A stretch of 64,000 nt of DNA from Malaya genurostris (Eukaryota; Arthropoda; Insecta; Diptera; Culicidae): NCBI RefSeq assembly GCF_030247185.1, contig NC_080571.1:67494172-67558171 (forward strand), written 5' to 3'. The notes beneath the pieces are model-generated. The model was given only the letters and a program-made list of their open reading frames with translations, ran no database searches and was not told where the DNA came from. The first letter of the stretch is position 1, and each line of letters begins with the position of its first letter. Below, piece by piece: positions 52,955 through 64,000 of the stretch. The position numbers and the translations under genes were made by a program.

Positions 52955-55075
52955 GTTGCTAGACAGCAAGATAAAAAGTGCCATAAAACGATTTGAAGCT
53001 TTAATTGGTATGCTCTGATCTTGTGTCATGCGAATTCGGATGAAATTCCATGTAATGTCGTTTTCGCCTGAGAAATTTGCAACTACCCCTGGCTAAATTT
53101 TGAGTGCTTGAGAATAATTTCTAATTTATATAAGATGAACTTGATTAATAATAAAAAAAAAATATCGCTTCAACTGGCAGCGTAGAGAAACTTAAGGAGC
53201 AAGACTCCTTGCAAGCGTATCAGTAATGTCCACAACGTGTGCGTAAAGACAATTTCCGGCGCTTCTTTTCCTGATTTTAATCAATAAATCATCCATATGG
53301 TTGAAAAATAATCCAATCAGTTCATTCTACCTAAAATTGCAATTAAAGAAAAACGAAAATCTTAGTCTAAAACTCTTCCGTTTTCTTTAAAACTGCTCGA
53401 GAAAAATTATTTCAGTTTCAGTTTACTTACACTAAAACACATTTGTGATATAAAGATTTACGTACATTCTATAAGTAAACCCGTGAAATAGGAACCCTTA
53501 ATTTAACACACGATAGGCAATGGATATGGATTTTTTTTCGAAAAACTGCTTTTGTAACAGAAAATATGTAGTTTTGCTTATTTTGTGTAGCGCAATCTAA
53601 TACAAATGCATTGAAGCAGTGTTGCTAACTTTTTTATTAGGGAATTAAAATCTACATTCATAAAATGTCAGCAATTTTCTATAAAACTGAAAAAGTGATC
53701 AAAACTGATGTATCGTCCAGGCTTAACATTCATTTGAGAATAAATTACTTGATAAACTAATGTACGTAATACACAAATTACCAACACAAGTAAACTTGGT
53801 TTACTCTTTATCCTTAACGCAATAAAAATAACGGCGTGCATACGAAACTCGAATACAAGGTTGGCGAAAAGAAACTTAAATATCGAAATCCGTATCGCAA
53901 GTACGTAAGTACGTAAGTACGTAGATATAATTGCATACATTTGGGATATTGATGTAAATTGGTCGGCTATAAAACAAATCCAAATTAAGACAAACGATGT
54001 TTGGTGTTAGTTCCTAATCAAGATCAATCTAAGCAGACTCTCGTGCAATTGCGGATAAAAAAATGTGGCGATTGATTGTGCTGTTTGATTGTAGATCATT
54101 AGAAATTTTGGTTTCCTCGTTCCACATCAATGGCTGCGAACAACCCCATGGGCCTGAAACTTGTAGTTTTTTAAAACTAATTTCCACCAATGGCTGTTCT
54201 CACCGATATCCAGCAAGCGGATTTCCGCGGATCCACGCGGACACAAGGATGCAGTCATCAGCATCGATACATACCAACAGCACCAGATGTTCAATACATA
54301 CATCAACCATTGCCGACTACTAGCTGACAGCAGGACTCTTTCCCGAAGTTTAACAATGTGATCCAAATGAATGTAAAAGTTAATAAAATTATGCATAGTT
54401 TCAAGTAACTAAAATATGTCATGTTTTCACAAATATTACTCAACGATTTTTCAGAACACTTTCCTTAAATCTTGAATAAAAACAAAGAAAAATTGTTTGG
54501 ACTTAAACTAGCATAACCTTTTCAATTTATAAACAGGGTAGAGTCAAATTTATAGGACTTTTTTTACATTTTCGCACTAGATGACGGAAGTCGTTTTCGA
54601 ACAGAAGCAGCAATAGCAGTCTATGAGACCGTAAAACCTTTGAGTCTAAATACCATACAATTTGGTTCCCGCTACAGTCATTTTTGTTATGATTTTTGTT
54701 ATTTTAACAGCTTAAAGCTTCAACAGTTTCACTTTTTCAGTACCATTTAATTCCACTATTTCACTGTCACGTTATTACACTTTCACAAAGTCACTATACT
54801 TTAATGAAGCATAACAAACGTTACAATACAGATACGCGTATTTCGGAATGTTACTTACATCCTTCTTCAGTGTATCGGTTTTATAAGTTTGTTTTGTAAA
54901 AAATAGTGAGCTTAAAGCTTGCTTAATTTAGAATTGGAACAAACTTTCGTTCATATTGTTGTGCTCCTGGTGGACGGATTTGGAAGTTCTTGGCGCCCAC
55001 GTGTCGGGAATTTTGTCAGCTTTACGTATGATTTCTGACATTCCGCAAATCGACTGTACTTTGTAAACAATCAAC
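52955..55075. other. Spacer, nothing firmly recognised
   Basis: It contains an 8-bp tandem run (ACGTAAGT, three to four copies, 53899-53924), one diverged ~158-bp-family box at about 54585-54660 and a TTTCAC-rich stretch at 54720-54800. An 86-codon frame at 54063-54323 has no motif. Confidence 0.4.
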
Positions 55076-55632
55076 ATGGAAGCCGAAAGAAGGGAAAAAA
55101 TTGTGCACAGTTATTTGGAAAATCCATTGCGGTCTGCATCTAGGCTAGCTAAACAGCTGAAATTGCCCAGAAATACCGTATGATTTATGATTTGGCAGGG
55201 TATTTGAAGCAGTGCAATAAACGAAAGTTTTCGTTATAAATAAGACAATGACATCGGAACTATACCAAAAAGAGTGTCTAAAAAACGAATTTTGCCGTTC
55301 ATTTGATCCCACGACTATCCCGTAATGTTTTGGCCAGATTGGGCAAGCTGTCATTACAGCAAAGTCGTTCAAGAATGGTATGCAGAGAAAGGGGTCCAGT
55401 TTGTTCCGAAAAACCTTTACCCACCCAACTGCCCCCAGTTCCGCTCTATTGAGAAATACTGGGCAATTATGAAGAGGAGACTCAAGGCAAAGAGAAAGGT
55501 TGTCAAAGACATCAGTCAGATGACGACCTGGTGAAATACGATAGCTAAAACGATGGACGAAGAAGGTGTGCGCCGCCTAATGAGTCGTGTTACAGGAAAA
55601 ATTCGAGAATTCTTTCGAAATCGTGACGAATA
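55076..55632 (+). pseudogene. DD37E transposase remnant, middle deleted
   Basis: ATG at 55076 starts MEAERREKIVHSYLENPLRS, then SRLAKQLKLPRNTV (helix-turn-helix). About 150 residues are missing. It resumes with TSELYQKECL and VMFWPDWASCHYSKVVQEWY. PPNCPQFRSIEKYWAIMKRR follows, with 37 residues between the Asp of FWPD and the Glu of SIEKYW. The C-terminus ends near 55632 (GKIREFFRNRDE). Stops near 55180 and 55532 and the lost first catalytic Asp make it inactive. Confidence 0.75.
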
Positions 55633-56757
55633 ATTTTATCCGAATTTTTTCTCAAAAGTATGAAGAAAACGCAACATTGTTAAGTGTATCTAGGGTGGTT
55701 GATACGTGAATCAATAGTGGAGATGTATTTGAAATTTATTGGACACTACCGCGGTGATGGAGTAATATCATTCATAAAAGCAGCAAGTGCGGTGATTAAT
55801 AATAGTTAGAATGACAGTAAAAACATCAATACAAACAATCACAAATCATGTTATGCGCTGATCAAAAAATATTATCCAATTTAGCTTGAATATCGTACGC
55901 AGAAGTAACAGGAGCACAGATTATCACTATGCCATTTCAAACGCGTCATTTAAACACTGCGCCTACTGTGAGTTCGAGACATGCTGACAATGCTGCGCGT
56001 CTGTTACTTCTATGAATCAAATTCTTTTAATTCGGCTTCATCTAAATGATACAGTGTAATCAGCCAGCTGGAATTACAGCAGCCTTTCGTCGCTATAATC
56101 ATTGGTTGGAACGTGGAAAAAATATTGTTGTTCATATTGACCACCCTACGTGCATTGAAAATATTTCAGTCATTTTTTCTCAGTTGCGAATTTATTCCGT
56201 AGAGATTTTTTTTGCTGATGAAAATATAATAATTAAATCTTGCACGAATCACTCCGGTGCCGAACTGAAGCGTAGTAGAAGGTTTTCTAGAACGACAAGG
56301 ATTTGAAGAAAGAGTGGATGAAAGTGTGTAAGGAAGATGACGCAAGTGTTGGTTTTAGCTGAAACGGCTGTCGGCGAATGACCGTGACCCGTTCACAATA
56401 TCCAATTTCTCAGCTGGAGTAGTTAACTGATTATTGCTAGTTGATTGCAAGTACGATTCATGATCTTCAACAGAACGGTACGGTTCATGATCTTCAACAG
56501 AACATTTTTTGGCATTACCGTTTGTAAGTGAATTTGAAATGTTTTGATTTTTGACTTCCCCTCTCCCCTTTGTCACAATTTGTTCAATGATTCTTTATTT
56601 ATTTATGTTTCCTCCCACAAGGACCACGCACTTTATAGCTGAAAAATCGGCATTGAACCAGCTTCCTCTTTGATTTTTTTCTTCGGGCGATAAACTTCAC
56701 AAACTTAACGTAAATGATGTTTTAAATTCGAACAATTCGTTTTCATTTAATCGTATT
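55633..56757. other. Spacer, nothing firmly recognised
   Basis: A 12-17-bp duplication 'GATCTTCAACAGAACG' occurs twice at about 56462 and 56493. A phrase like the CAGGTCATTTCGCC element's end is at 56360-56388. An 86-codon frame at 56046 has no known motif. Confidence 0.35.
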
Positions 56758-56900
56758 CAAGCCCGTACCCAGGATTTCGTTTCGGGATGAACTCTAAGGT
56801 AAAAAATAATATTACTGAAGATTGCTTATGTACCTAACTCTTGGTAAGTGTTTTAAAAAGACTCTTCAGACTTTCCACTGAAACTATCATTTATAAGTAT
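56758..56900 (-). repeat. Partial copy of the GTACCCAG hAT-like MITE
   Basis: CAAGCCCGTACCCAGGATTTC, then ACTGAAGATTGCTTATGTACC, match the inverse of the right half of the element at 45342-45626. The other end is missing. Confidence 0.6.
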
Positions 56901-57237
56901 TTAAATAAAATACCGTCATGCCATTTCTGTCACACATGTCTAAGAATGTCCATTTATAAAGCAAAATAATCCATAAGACTTGTGATGATGCAAAAGATTC
57001 TGAGAAGTGGTCCGAGATAGCTCCCTTTCATCGATTCGTGGAGAACGGGAAACATCTTCTAAATTTGTAAAGCATATAAGTTGAGGGCCATACAAACTTA
57101 CTTTGACTATACTGATTTCAGTTTCAGGTTCTGGAAGTAGCGGTCTAAAATTCCAAAACGAAACTCACATCGATTTTTCAGAGATGACTTGAGGTTCGTG
57201 AACAAGGATGATTAAGTGATGGTAGCGATGATCATGT

Positions 57238-57452
57238 GCCCCAAAGTCAAAGCAAAGTTCAGGCATTACATTCCTTTTGTGGAATTTGGCCTTCTGTTTC
57301 AACAGACTTCGCAGCCGATTCTTAGTGTACAGAATCATTGCATGGCTAGTACTATGGATCCTACTGACACTAAGAATCCTTCCAGGTCGGGGCTCGAACA
57401 TACGACAACTGGCTTGTAAGACCAGCGTCCTATGCATTGAACCGCCAACCCG
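57238..57452 (-). repeat. tRNA-derived SINE family 2, copy 2
   Basis: On the minus strand: CGGTTCAATGCATAGGACGC, then GGTCTTACAAGCCAGTTGTC, TATGTTCGAGCCCCGACCTG and AAGGATTCTTAGTGTCAGTA, ending with CTTTGCTTTGACTTT. The TTCGAGCCCC is a B-box-like sequence. Confidence 0.65.
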
Positions 57453-57684
57453 GGACATGTGCCCCATTTAAGGCTATTTCACAGTGTTAACGTGAGGTTA
57501 TGTCACCAAATCTTGAGAGCAAACAATGTTTTACCGTTGATGTAAGCTTCAAGCTACAATAATATATTTCGAATAAACAATTCAAGCTAGTACAATTTTA
57601 ATTACTTACGATTTTAGTGAACGTATTTCAAAAGAATGTAAGAATCTTATTGAGTTTTAACTATTTTTATCGATAGCTATAAGC

Positions 57685-58373
57685 AGTGTTGGTGATTGCC
57701 GAAAATTTGACAGAAGCTGCTATATTGCTATCTATATTGTATACAACATTTTCAATCCGGCAGAAGATGCTATAAGAACTGGAGTCTCTTAATGCATGAA
57801 CCGCGAGAGAATTTTTCTACATTCCTTCGCTCCACTTCATACTCTGAGTATTTCACGGCCCGTAAAAAAATTACAGTCTGATAATGATCGTTGCTGTGTG
57901 GAATTTCCCAAGAGAGAATCGCAAGTTGACAATTATCGCAGAAAATCGAGTCGATGATTCAACTTGATGATTCTCATACTAGGTTGCAATATTTCAAAAC
58001 CTTTGTGTGGAGCATTCACATACATTTTCATAGACACAACTTATACAAAGATTATATGCACATAGTTAGAATAAGCGGCAATAGTAAAATGATTCTATCG
58101 CAATTATTAACTACCTGTATAGAATCGGATCGCGAAACGAGAATAAGTGACCGTTTGTTACTTCAGAGAGAATCCCCACAGCAGCGTGCTAACCTTTGAT
58201 TCTCAGAAATGTCATCGAGAGAAATTCGCTCTCGCACTGGTGTCGATTCTATGTTAAATGAGCCATGCCGGGTTTTTGTTGTTGCGATGATTTTCAACTC
58301 TCTTTGATGGCACTGATTCAATCGTTGAAGAGTTGCCAGTGAACGTTCTTTGATACGATAAAAGCCATCCTTG
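57685..58373 (-). mobile_element. hAT-like non-autonomous element, second copy (689 bp)
   Basis: It is an inverse copy of 17722-18414 with ends CAGTGTTGGTG and CCATCCTTG. The flanking octamers GCTATAAG and GCTAAACG agree at six of eight positions, a decayed target duplication. No transposase frame. Confidence 0.72.
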
Positions 58374-59307
58374 GCTAAACGTATTACATATTAGTTATAA
58401 GTTCAATATATTAGTTATAACAAATTACTCACGGTATAATATTCTTCATATATTTTTATACACTAAATTCGATAGTTTTAAGTAGGATAATTTGATTGAG
58501 AAAATAACGAAATACACCTTTTTTATATAAAGCACATTGTGATGCAGAAAATGACGTTATAGAAATGACTTGCTGTCTTCCTTTTTCTTTGACAATCATT
58601 CTCATATGACTCCATCGCGCGTCGATGACAATCTAGTCGATCGATCAGCAGCGAGGGGTGTTGTCGGCACAGCAATTTGGATCTTTTAACGCTCCATTAT
58701 TGCACACTAATACTTGTATTTTATCTATCTTGAGGTAGTCCTCCAAAAGTATACTATTGTCGGGTAATCAATCTGTTCTTTGACATCTAATAATGCAATC
58801 AACACGTATTCACGTAACACGCGTTCGTCTTTTCAGTCCTAAATAAGCATATGCGGGATCTAGCAGCAGGATATCTTCCTTCAGAATCTTATCCAAAATC
58901 TGGCAAGCTCCAGAATATTACCAGACTATGGCAAGCTCGCGCACTTCTTCTTTCCAGTACAATTTTATGGAATATTATTGTCGTTTATTTTGCCCCGAAT
59001 TTAAACTTCATCCTATGTAGTTTAGACACTGTTCTGTGTAACCGTGTGGATTTTCGACCATCACGAAACTTTCAAATCTCTATCTCACGGTGTAATCTAA
59101 AGGATCGACATCCCCCAAAATATTTATCAAACATTATTTTGTACTTGTATCTGATTTCGGAAGGGGCTAGGACCTCCTTAGTGCAGTACAGTTTTCCATA
59201 GAAATGGTTTTATAAAGCTTTTACATTTACAAATGTACGCTTTCCTATGTAATTTAAACGTTTATTGAGGACATTTAAATCAAGAAATGGGTCAAAGTTT
59301 TAATGTT
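58374..59307. other. Nothing recognised
   Basis: Spacer with a 116-codon frame (58851-59201) without motif or coding signature. Confidence 0.35.
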
Positions 59308-60214
59308 TTGGGACACTGCATGTTTTGGGACACTGTACCTTCCTTCCGAAAGTGCCGCTTGACAATTGCCCAATACCTTTCAATTGGCCGAAGATCCGGG
59401 CAGTTCGGTGGGTTGATGTCTTTTTCCACGAATTGTACATTATTTTTTGACAACCACTGTAGAACGGAGTTGGCGTAGTGGGCTGAAGCCAAATCCGGCC
59501 AGAAGAGAGGAGGAGCCTTATGCTTTCTGTACAGTGGCAGCATTCTCTTCTTCAAACATTCTTCCTCGTACACCTTGGCGTTAATTGTGCCCTTCGTGAA
59601 GAAAATCGACGACCGCAAACCACAGGTACAAATTGCTTGCCAGACCAACACCTTCTGCTCAAACTTTTCCATCGCCACCGTGGTGTCAGCGTCGTCCAGG
59701 TCCTGGTACACCGATTTCGTATAATATTGCGGTCCGGGGAGCGCTCGAAAGTCTTCCTTGACGTAGATTTCGTCGTCGATCAGGATGCATCCATCTTTAT
59801 TCTGTAGAATCCGGTTATACAGTTTTCGCGCTCTTGTTTTGGCCTGAACTTGCTGTACCAGGGACTTTTTCGGCACCTTCTGTTTCTTGTACGTTTTCAG
59901 GGAGTTCCGAACTTTGATCCATTGAATCATCCCGATGCTGGTGTTGAACTGCTTGACCAAATCCCGCGTCGACGCCGATGGGTTTTTCCTGATGTACTCA
60001 ACCACTTTTAAGTCCTGGCCGGGCTGGCTGGGACCCGTTTTCCTACCGCATCGGGGCAAATCCTACATGGAAAGGGTCTTACCGAACTTCTCGATAATAT
60101 TTTTGACACTGGTGTGGTGCACTTTCACCCGTTTTGCAATTTCGTTGTACGTGACACCACTTTCTGAGCACCAAGTGTGCAAAATTTTCTTTCGTGATCA
60201 ATTCGACTCATCAT
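59308..60214 (-). pseudogene. DD37E (ITmD37E-type) transposase, nearly complete
   Basis: Likely start ATG at 60214 (MMSRIDHERK). The first helix-turn-helix (VTYNEIAKRVKVHHTSVKNI) follows after a frameshift near 60185, and there is a stop near 60064. The second HTH is at PSASTRDLVKQFNTSIGMIQ. Catalytic motifs are CILIDDEIYVKEDF, PPLFWPDLASAHYA and PPNCPDLRPIERYW, with 37 residues between the second Asp and the Glu (DD37E). It ends with TVSQ and then runs into two tandem copies of TGTTTTGGGACACTG (59308-59339), a TIR-like sequence, so the last C-terminal residues are lost. It is only mildly damaged. Confidence 0.8.
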
Positions 60215-61149
60215 TGAAACGATAAACCTACCGAAACCAATCGATTGCGCAGCTGTTATTGACATGTAAACAAACATGTCACCGCAAAACACGCTGCAAA
60301 AAATTAAGCCATTTCATAGTAATAACTGTTTGAATGTTGCTAACTACTTATCGATACACTCCTTATTCAGTTACTGTCAGTGTCTAGGGAATTAGACTTT
60401 CAGATTGTCCTGGAAATGACAAGCAATCGCTACAGCCAAGAGGAGCTACAAATCGTACTCCGAAATATCCACTAATTAAACTGCCAATGAAACCTGCTCA
60501 ATAAAAAAGGCTTCAAGGCGCAAAGATTTTGAAAACGCTTTAAAATTGCCTAACGCCTTAAAATTGCTCTTAAAGTAATGTGTTAGTATTTGTATTTTCT
60601 TGAAAGTGCATCTGTAGCATTGGCTTGTCAGCAACAATCTTGAAAACGGAATCAAAAAGCTCTTTCAGCCATTCCGAGCCATTCTGCTAGTGGAGGAAAA
60701 AAATTCCTAATGCCATGTGAACATTTTGCTAGTGAATTCCATCTTGGGAATTATACTCTTCTGTTGCATTTCTATATAATCTGTGAGTTTAGAGATAAAG
60801 CTATGAGCAGCTACTTAGGCAAAATTTTGTTGTTCAAGCGATAAACGATTAGCTGCCTCTCGAATAGACTAGCAGTAAAAAAATATTTTTTGAAATAGAC
60901 CTCTTCGGTTCAAATAACGGAATAATTGGTGAAAACAACTGAGACATTTTTTGCTTTTATGCATACAGGTAACCTTGCTGGGATTTTGTCATTGCTCAGT
61001 TGCACGAGTGACACCTTATTGAAACGTTTCATTTTTCGCTCAGGGTGTATGTCATTGCTCAACTGTAACGTTTCATTACTCGCCGGTGGTGCGTGTTTTC
61101 GCTGGGTGTCATTGCTATACTACCAGCACGATAAATCAAAAATGACAGT
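60215..61149. other. Nothing firmly recognised
   Basis: The phrase GTGTCATTGCT / GTCATTGCTCA is repeated four times at 60980-61120, an irregular tandem array. No gene. Confidence 0.35.
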
Positions 61150-61325
61150 TTAGTTGAAATAACAATCATTTAGAGCAAATTCAGCAGCTGGAAGTTTCAT
61201 ATGAAAGATTTATAATAGAACTGAAACTGTAACAAACGTATCTCCAGCAAGCCGTTTTAATTTTATTTATTCGAACAGTTTTACTGTCAAATTTAAAACT
61301 GGTATACGCTGCCGTTATTTTTTTC
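61150..61325 (+). repeat. Dispersed repeat, partner of 38870-39010
   Basis: AAATTCAGCAGCTGGAAGTT, AACAAACGTATCTCCAGCAA, GCCGTTTTAATTTTATTTAT, CTGTCAAATTTAAAACTGGT: the same order as in the partner. Confidence 0.55.
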
Positions 61326-61752
61326 TAAATTTGAAACACGAGTAAAACACTGCTGAGTTTTCAGTGTTACAGAATCCAGATTTAAATTTTAAAACTGACT
61401 AATCATGCATCTAGAGCTAAAGTCCGATATTTGAAAGCATAATATTGAATATATTTCAACATTTTATTCTCAGTTTGCATCTTCAACCAATTTCTTAGTA
61501 AAAATTCACTTGATAATCGTAATTTAACCGTTTGCGCTCACTTTTAGAATATGATAAATAAAACTTCAAGTACACAAAGAGTTGCACCCAACAATTAGCA
61601 CTACCCTAATGGTAAATATGTAGTTAAGTTACAATTGATAGTAGGTAATAAAATACATTTCAAATGGAGTGTTTCATGTAAACTAAGATCTATTGTTAAA
61701 CTCAATAGATTGCACGATGAGAGGATGATGTATACTGTTGAAAGTGTGAATG

Positions 61753-61825
61753 GTCTTATCTAAGTGGAAAGTAGATAATTCTATAAGAACCATGCATGAT
61801 AGTAACAATTATCAGTTTATTGTTA
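61753..61825 (+). promoter_or_regulatory. Promoter of paralogue E
   Basis: GATA-type GTCTTATC at 61753-61760, TATAAGAACC at 61782-61791, and start motif TCAGTTTATTG at 61812, 30 bases after the TATA start. It shares ATGATAGTAAC with the other promoters. Confidence 0.68.
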
Positions 61826-61860
61826 GATCTGGATCAACTGAGTACCTAACTGAAATTAAA

Positions 61861-62888
61861 ATGCATTTCCTACTAGTGCTGCTATTGTCGGCTTCAGTCT
61901 TTGCTGAAACAAAAAGTGAATGCCTTGAAAAGCAAATTTGATTATTGTTGCTCAGCTTGCGTTTTACTATTTTCCCAGGACTAACCGTGGAAGAAGCCGT
62001 GGCTAAAGTTAATCAACCACCGGTTGCTGTACAAGAATTTATTGCTAGAAAAACAAATAGTGCAAATTTTAAAAATTCTCAAAATGAGAGGCAGAATAGA
62101 AGTAGAATCGTTGGAGGCACTGTCGCCGCAATATGGGATTATCCATATCAGGTCGCACTACTTTTCCGATCCTATCAGATTTGTGGCGGCTCGATTATTG
62201 CTCGTTCATGGGCTCTCACGGCAGCTCATTGCCTTTCTTGGTATCCCTCAAATTACGATGTAAAATCGTAGAATAACCATTGGGCAAATATATTCAGAGC
62301 AACATGATATTTTTTTCAGATTACCATCCGTTCCGGTAGTTCGTCACGGTCAAGAGGAGGAATCGTTCATTCCATAAACTATTACCGCATCCATGAGCTG
62401 TACGATCCGGATGTTTTATCACACGATGTGGCCACTGTTCGAGTGAAATTACCATTTATTGGATTTTCACAAGCCATCATCCCATTGGCAAGTTCGGAAT
62501 GGGTCGAAGGAGCGGATGTGATAGTCACTGGCTGGGGTTTGAATGCTGTAGGTGAAACTGTGGATAAATTGTTGAAGGTGGCATTACCAGTTGTTAATCG
62601 GGCTGATTGCATCGGTCTGTGGGGCGAATCGGTGAAAGATGAGTAAGGGTTTCATTTGAAACTACTAAACACTTAGTATCAACAATTCGTTTCAGTATGC
62701 TTTGCGCTGGTAAAGAAAACAATAACCCATGCAAAGGCGATAGTGGCGGACCAGCCGTACAAGGAGATGTACAGTATGGGATTGTGTCCTGGGGATCGTA
62801 CTATTGTGGAGGTGGACTGCCTTCAGTATATACGTACGTAGCCCATCCGTCAATTCGGAAATTTATTCGAGATACGGCAGGTGTTTGA
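61861..62888 (+). CDS. Secreted chymotrypsin-fold serine protease, paralogue E
   Basis: Exons are 61861-61915, 61979-62259, 62320-62642 and 62696-62888 (55/281/323/193 nt), coding 283 residues. The signal peptide is MHFLLVLLLSASVFAETK. Activation is at NRSR|IVGGTVAAIWD. The triad is His in LTAAHC, Asp in HDVATVRV and Ser in CKGDSGGP. Position 189 is Asn (NNNPCKGD), position 192 is Lys instead of Asn, and 226 is Ser (LPSVY). Lys192 at the pocket rim would change the surface charge near the scissile bond. Intron 1 uses GTGAAT as donor. ATG at 61861 was chosen over 61750 because it aligns with all paralogues and lies 79 bp after the TATA box. Confidence 0.9.
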
Positions 62889-63845
<957 letters not shown>

Positions 63846-64000
63846 GTTATACGAAGTTTTATGTCAAAATTTTTTGACAGTGTCTGTCACAATTGACCTT
63901 GAAAACAGAATATATTTTCAGACTTAGATTCCGCACGGTAATACCTATCCAACAAGCCATAGATTGTTAAAATCCGTCCATTTTTAACGGAGATATCGAA

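Noticed and set aside
54063..54323. 86-codon frame downstream of the orphan promoter as its coding exon
   Set aside because: No motif, no acceptor that joins in phase with ATGGTAGAG, and over 1 kb away.
58851..59201. 116-codon plus-strand frame
   Set aside because: No domain and no upstream promoter or splice context that I can support.

Overview
The window is eukaryotic, AT-rich, intron-containing and full of transposons. The mix of elements points to a culicine mosquito, probably Aedes-like: a Juan-type jockey LINE, an I-clade LINE, DD37E (ITmD37E-type) and irritans-type mariner transposases, tRNA-derived SINEs, and a roughly 158-bp 'CCGGAACCGGAAG' repeat. The species call is inference from recalled family knowledge; no search was run.

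The host content is a cluster of six S1-family (trypsin/chymotrypsin fold) serine protease genes, each with four coding exons. A divergent member lies on the plus strand (9610-19068) and its third intron is 8.4 kb of inserted repeats. Five close paralogues follow: three on the minus strand (24402-25428, 35852-36897, 41869-42923) and two on the plus strand (51207-52254, 61861-62888). Their exon sizes and phases are almost identical (about 55/281/323/193 nt). All five keep the His-Asp-Ser triad, an Arg|Ile-Val-Gly-Gly activation site and a secretory signal, so they should be secreted zymogens. They carry Asn at the residue equivalent to chymotrypsin 189, so trypsin-like Arg/Lys specificity is not expected. 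Four share a TATA-type core promoter with a start motif about 30 bp downstream; the fifth has lost the TATA.

Region by region. 1-7.4 kb: nested LINEs (I-clade ORF2, an ORF1-only derivative, an RTE-like LINE) plus a deleted mariner. 7.4-9.6 kb: repeats and unassigned DNA. 9.6-19.1 kb: divergent protease with a transposon-filled intron. 19-24 kb: a palindromic element, a DD41D element, a satellite block and a dead mariner. 24-43 kb: three minus-strand proteases separated by SINEs, MITEs, a 2-kb repeat and a second deleted mariner. 43.5-51 kb: a four-deep nest of elements, then a Juan LINE interrupted by a third deleted mariner. 51-64 kb: two plus-strand proteases with DD37E remnants, an orphan promoter-like site, SINE and hAT-like copies, and a 155-bp (AT)n tract near the right edge.

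I found no unknown multi-gene system. The most informative items are the ORF1-only 'half-LINE' sharing its 3' end with the adjacent I element, the N189 protease array, the Leu-Ile activation site of the divergent protease, the internally deleted mariner family, and insertions dated by empty sites in paralogous repeats (including a 38-bp hairpin flanked by TA).
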